Positions 58,671 to 64,000 of a stretch of DNA of 64,000 nt are shown here, in pieces. A model generated the notes under the pieces. It was given only the letters and a program-made list of their open reading frames with translations, was not told the DNA's origin and searched no databases. The position numbers were made by a program, and so were the translations under genes. Position 1 is the stretch's first letter. Every line of letters begins with the position of its first letter. The DNA is from Nymphaea colorata (Eukaryota; Streptophyta; Magnoliopsida; Nymphaeales; Nymphaeaceae): the NCBI RefSeq assembly GCF_008831285.2, contig NC_045139.1, forward strand, positions 21,124,412 to 21,188,411, read 5' to 3'.

Positions 58671-61600
58671 GATGAAAGTCTTAGGATGGAATGTGAGGGA
58701 AGTGACAAAGCATGGACCTCATAGACATTCTTCATATGGAAAAAACCTGACATTAGTTTTGTTCTAGATACCCTAGTGTGGGATTAGCCTCTCATGGAAA
58801 TTGCAAGACCGAGTGGAGAAAGGGAATGAGATTCTAACTATGAGGTAGTGGAGAAGGTGGGTAGAATAACATGTTTTTGGAATGCAGGAAATTTCTATGT
58901 TGAAGGATGGAAGAAGTCGCAGTGGTGGATGATAGGAAATTTTAGGGAAAAGAGTACGGGGCTTGGGATTGTGGCTGTTGGGGTCTACCTATCAACACAA
59001 AAACAACTCAGAAATGGGGCTCTGTTGGAATTAGAGGATATGTTGTTGAAGGAAGGACTTACAATTGGAGACTTCAATGTGATGAGACTTTATATAGACA
59101 AAACAAATGGGGCTCGTGACCCTCTTTCTTGTAGAATGTTCAATAGCTTCATTGGTATATGTGGGTGGAAGAAAATTAGTAGTGTCGGCTCCCACTTCAC
59201 TTGGCCCAATTCTGTGTTTTTTGTAAGCTCAATTGGGCCTTCATTAATAAACAGTGGTACAACTTAGGAGAGTGTGAGATTGTGATGATAGCATTGTGAG
59301 AACTACCCCATGAGAGTACAAGGCTCTGGAGGATGGAAATCAGATCATGGAATTGTCGAATGGTGAAAAGCAGAATTGTCGAATGGAGGAAGAAGCGTGT
59401 TAAGTTCTTTAAACCATGGCTATTGGTGTAAGAGGGTAGGGAGATTATACATCAGAGTTGGGAAACTCACTGCTCTAGATGCCCTATGCTGCATACTATG
59501 AAGAAATTTGAAGTTGTTAGTAGAAATTAAAAGGGTGGAATAGAAGCAAGTTTCAGCGACTGAATGTGAATATATAAAGAGGCTTTAGGTCAAGCTTGCA
59601 AAAATCTATAAGGAAGTGGAGTAAGGTATCTAGGATAGATTTGAAGAAGAGGAGGAAGTGAGAAGCAAGATAGATGACTATCTTACTTTGGAGGAGGTGG
59701 AGTGGAGAAACAACTTCAAATGGTTAAGGGAGGGCGATAAAAACACAATTTTTTTTTTCAATCAATTGCTAAATGCAGAAGACACAAAAATAGAATTAGC
59801 TAATTGATTGCATATGGCAGATATATGGAGGATGAAAATCAGATCATGGAAACAATTATGACTTACTTTGAAAATTTCCTTAATAAAGATGAAGCAATTG
59901 GAGACCTGTTTGAAGGATCTCTAGAAGGTAAGAAGATGAGAGAAGACAAAAACTTAAATTTGTTGCTACCAATCAATAATGGAGAAATTTGGGAGGCAGT
60001 GAAGTCACTTGACAAAGAAAGTGCTGCTGATCAGATGAGTTTCCTAACCTTTTTTATCAGACTATGTAGGAGGCGGTTGGGCAAGATGTGCATCTAGTAG
60101 TGTGTTTTTTCCAAAATAAGCAAGGTTGTGTCAAGCATACGCCACATTAACCTGATGATGGTGGCTAAGCTCTAAGGAGCCGAAAAAGTGAAGGATTATA
60201 GACCTTTTGTGTTTTGCAACAGTACTTACAAGATTAGTTCTAAGGTCATTGTAAATCATTTATCAGCCATAATAAGGGAGCATTTGTGAAGGGAATAGTG
60301 ATTCATGATCAAATTTTCATGGCCCAAGACCTGATTAACTGATTCAACAAGAGGAAAGAGGAAGCAGCAATTCTAAAATTGGGCTTATCCAAAGCGTATG
60401 ATTGAGTTTCATGGAGTTTTTTAAAGAATTGCCTTGTTGAGCAAGGTTTTTAAGAACAATGGATTAAATTGATCATAAAATGTGTCATTTCTATTTCATT
60501 TTCAATCTTAATCAATGGAAGGAAGGAAATTTGGTGGGAGAAGGGGGACTTAGGCAAGAAGACCTTTTATTCCCTTGTTTATCTCAGTCATGGAGATTGT
60601 TAGGAGAAGCATTAATGACAGAATTACATGCAACCAGATTTTTGCTCATCATCTACATTGCATGAAGGCAGTTGTAAGCAGCTTAATGTTTGCTGATGGC
60701 ATCATAATATTCAATAGTGCCATCTATACTCCAATAAAAGGTATTAAAGCTCTCCTGGATGACATGAAAATGAGAGTAGGGTTTAAAAGCAAACCTTTCG
60801 AAATCTCTATTGCTAAATTGTAATGTGCAGGGGAGAAAAAAGAGAAGCTGGCTAAAAATTTTGGGGTTTGAAGTCTAGTGTGTTTCCCGTTTCCTATTTG
60901 GGAGTGCCTTTAGTGATAGATAAAATCAAGGAAGAGGATTGCAGGGACGTGGTTCTCAACTTTAAGAAGAAACATGCGGTTTGGAAAACTAAATTGCTCT
61001 CATATAGTAATAGTCTTTGTCTGATAAGGCACAATATGACATTGTTAGCTAACTATTGAATGCTGGTGGTTATGGTTCCAAAGAAAATCTTGAAACATAT
61101 GGAGAAATTCATGTCAGCCTTCCTACGGGTAGAGGATCTTAATGTGCAGATTGATGAAGTGAGAGAAATTGTGTAAACCCAAGGAAGAGGGAGGAGTAGG
61201 TTCAAAAATCCTTAAGTTGTGGAATGAGGCCTTGTTGGCCAGTTAGTTATGCACTATGACAAAGCAAAATGGTATGATGTGGTGATGGATTCAAGCTTGC
61301 TACTTAATAAAAATTATAGCTTATGGACCTGCAAGATGCCAGAAAAGGGCTCACGTGGTTGTGGTTGTTTAAGACTGGGAAAGGATGGATAAAAATAAAG
61401 GCCTAACAAAATACTATTTTGATAAATGGGGAAGCAAGGTGCTAATTCAAAATATTAGAGGGAAAGAATATGCTAATGTGTATAAGGATCTTTTGGACTT
61501 AGTGGAAGCAAAATAATTGTATACTTAAAGACCACATATCCATCCAAACTAGGTGCCACTAGTCGAGGGCATCCGCTTCAAAGATGATCAGAACTAGCTG

Positions 61601-61997
61601 GTACTAGAAGGTATAATTAGAAATAGAATCTCAAGGCTGGAATGGTATGGGATAAGATAAGAAATCAAGGAGTAAAAGAACCATGGGGAAAAGAGATATG
61701 GAAAGGATGGATTCCTGCAAGAACTTCTTGGTTCATCTATGTGGTCTGTGAACATAAGCTTCTATTACAAGATCGGCTAAAGCAAATTGGATTTATCATA
61801 GCCAACAATTGGATTTTTTTCATCTGACTAAGGAAACAATTACACACAAGCTATCTACATGCTCTAAACCAGTGAAAGAGTGGGACTTTTTGGTGCATCA
61901 ATTTGATAAAAGTCGAAGTCCATGTCAGGGTATGAGGGTGGATTTCATTGCTTGGAACAAGGTAAATTTGTGCATGAAGTGGATTAAAAGGTGCTAG
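58671..61997 (+). pseudogene. LINE-3 ORF2 remnant (EN-RT-zf-RVT)
   Basis: The endonuclease shows MKVLGWNV at 58671, LTIGDFNVMR near 59055 and GSHFTWPNS near 59185. The RT linker and fingers lie at 59804-60097. RT motif A near 60388 reads KLGLSKAYD then a stop, where the family has LDLSKAYD, so a catalytic Asp is Gly. Motif C near 60685 reads MFADGIIIF instead of FADD. PVSYLGVPL at 60880 and the thumb follow. zf-RVT is near 61640-61830 (WKGWIPARTSWFIYVV). Many frame breaks; not functional. Confidence 0.75.
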
Positions 61998-62650
61998 AAA
62001 ACTGCATTTCAGATCGTTATCTAGAGATTATAGTGGAGGTATAATATGCTAACTCATGACAAAGTGGATGAGAAAATATAGCAAGTATGAGACCTTTAAT
62101 ATGGAAAGAACGTGTTTACAACTTTAAGGTGGGTCAGACACAGGAGGAAGATCAAAAGCTGATTAAAGTATAGATCCACATAAAATTGATCTACAAAGAG
62201 ACTGACATTGAATCCTCTAGTATGAATGGAGAATTAATGTAGTTATAGTCCAAGAGAGGTGCTTGAAGAAAGTAGTGGCTGTGCTGGAGAAACCTTATAG
62301 TGCAGAATTACGTGCTAACACTATGATGATGGATGAAGGTGGGGATTCTGCAAGGATGAAGGTGGGGATATTATGTTGGGGTCTCTCATTTGGTGGCAAG
62401 AGGAAGGAGATTGGTTAGAAAGCATAGTTTAGTAGATACTTTAAAAGAAGTGAGTTGATATAGGCTTGATTTTAATGGTTTGGAGTTACCGTGTTGCAGT
62501 AACTAGATCAAAGAATTTAGTTTTTTATGAAATTCTTTCTGTACGAAGCTCATTCTTTCTAATAAAGGTAGGGCACCTACCTTCCAGCAATGTTTTATTG
62601 GAAGTTAAGACACAAAACAGCAAACATACCAGTCAACTATTAACAAACTG

Positions 62651-64000
62651 AGGGTCATTTTAGAGAGTGGTGTTTCAAATTTAATGTATATCCACTTATG
62701 TTCAAGTGCAGCAAAGCTAAGCAAGAAAAGACATCTAAGCAATCACCTATAAGAACTAAAAGAATTGATTCCTATTCTTATAATGCTACAATTAGAGCTA
62801 CTAAACATACAAAAATGACAATTGTCCTTCATTGATTATGGATGAGTATAATTGCTCAAATAACTTCTCAAAGATATCTAATCATGTTCCAACTTGTAGT
62901 GTGGCGATATAAATTTCTTGAGCCATTTCCAATCATATTACTTTATACTAAATTCGTCTAGGCCTCTTGCTGTGGTGATATAAACATGTCCTCTTTGTTG
63001 ATGTGCAAAAATGATTCCCTACATTTTCAATTTTAACTTTTAACCTATTATTTGTTAGTCAACCAATTTCGAACTCCACTTGCACTGTTATCTTTTCATT
63101 TTTTCAAACATGATTACACTATCTTCAGCCAAAACCAAGTTTGGTTTGTGGCATTGGCTACTTAGTGGCATCCATCTAGTTTCCAATATGTTGTTTATTG
63201 CACACAGCTCTAATATTGTGTTTTCCAAATTATCAATGTAATATTTGTTGTTCATCAAAATAGTAAGGCAAGCATTTGAGTTAATACAGAATCTAATGTT
63301 TCCTTTGACCTTTTGAACTTTGATATTTGGGGACCTACTTTGTAGGATCATTTTATTACAACAAAAAGGGCCATTACCCAAAGTTAAAACCATGGCTAAT
63401 AGACCAAAAAATCATGGCTAAAAGTATTTTTAGCTATGGACTTCATTGTGACTATTAACTAAAGTGGTCATGGCGATAACCCTTGTTGTTACTAACCTTT
63501 TGCCATGGTTTTGACTGTGTAATTTTGAATTATGTAAACAATATATATATATATATATAATACAATTTTTCTATTGATCAAACCTTTGCAGGAGGCTTTG
63601 AATTACACAATACCAAATAGATCAGCAAATACATTATGCAGAACAGCAATTGCTTACATCCAAATACCAATTTAGTTTGTTGTCAAAATGCAACAACTCA
63701 TGATATTGACTTTGAGCTCTTTCATTTACAAAATATTAACTTGATGAAGAAGGAAGCATGTTAATGACCATTTATCAAATGATCATGTGGTGTGGAATTG
63801 AATTTCATAGTGAATCATGGTCATAATTTTTTGTTCTAAAGAAGATATAGGAGCTTTTCCTATATGCATGCAGGCAAGTTGGTGAACATTGTGAAACATG
63901 GTGATGATGAGGACTATAACATGAAGCTTAACTATAGAGATGAAGGAACAAAAGAGAGTCCAGATGTGTACTGTAGGGATGCTATTTCAGCATGTCTACG
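62651..64000. other. AT-rich DNA without a recognised gene
   Basis: No coherent coding segment. An (AT)n run lies at about 63540-63559. The 101-codon minus frame 63393-63088 has no family features. Confidence 0.4.

Larger units (their letters stand above)
57240..62650 (+). mobile_element. LINE-3: near full-length, inactivated plant LINE
   Basis: An ORF1-like region (57256 to about 58645) precedes ORF2 starting at 58671 (MKVLGWNV), with endonuclease, reverse transcriptase and C-terminal zf-RVT regions in order on the + strand. The 3' end near 62550-62570 (CATTCTTTCTAATAAAGGT) is LINE-like. The total fits a plant L1-type element. Many stops, and two RT catalytic aspartates are lost. Exact ends and target duplication were not found. 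It lies head-to-head with LINE-2. Confidence 0.75.

Noticed and set aside
63088-63393. 101-codon minus frame
   Set aside because: No family character and no splice context; best read as chance.
1-64000. tRNA or rRNA genes and CRISPR arrays
   Set aside because: No cloverleaf-forming tRNA sequence, no rRNA-like conserved blocks and no regular spacer-repeat arrays were seen; the tandem repeats present are duplications or microsatellites.

Overview
The window looks like TE-rich nuclear DNA of a flowering plant, outside the grasses by its feel. It is AT-rich. It holds plant Ty1-copia elements with the usual initiator-Met-tRNA primer site, a long-LTR Ty3-gypsy element, degenerate plant LINEs and several hAT-type MITEs with 8-bp target duplications. 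One intron-split host gene encodes a plastid protein. I cannot name the species from sequence alone.

Layout. 1-5.1 kb: decayed repeats and a degenerate LINE (LINE-1). 5.1-10.1 kb: a full-length but dead Copia element (Copia-1, + strand, TSD GTATA). 11.5-15.05 kb: the one intact host gene found, on the minus strand, with four exons encoding a 245-residue DUF1499 protein with a plastid/thylakoid targeting leader; its promoter carries three TGGGCT boxes. 16.4-22.4 kb: Copia-2 (+, TSD TAGGC). Its gag is split by a 972-bp Mutator-like element with a 9-bp TSD that carries a frame-broken piece of an AGC-VIII (UNICORN-like) protein kinase gene, that is, a Pack-MULE. 22.7-23.3 kb: a very GC/GA-rich hAT MITE. 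25.0-30.8 kb: Copia-3 (minus strand). It carries another hAT MITE and about 0.7 kb of organelle-looking DNA, and it sits exactly on a candidate splice donor of an unrecognised coding segment.

30.8-38.6 kb holds no intact gene. It has a 161-bp tandem duplication, a small hAT MITE, a proline dehydrogenase remnant and a SINE-like unit. 38.6-51.3 kb is a Ty3-gypsy region. A short + strand derivative (protease to RT fused to the LTR end) lies head-on against a large minus-strand element with LTRs of about 3.2 kb, which makes an inverted repeat with arms near 490 bp. 53.9-62.7 kb holds an LTR remnant with primer site, a minus-strand LINE 3' part (LINE-2) and a plus-strand LINE (LINE-3), with two more hAT MITEs nested in them.

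The TE genes are all broken. Stops, frameshifts or lost catalytic residues were seen in every element, so none looks autonomous. The nesting gives relative ages: MITEs, the MULE and the organelle-like filler came after the elements they interrupt. The DUF1499 gene works alone; there is no operon-like organisation. All calls rest on reading the sequence by eye. No database search was run.
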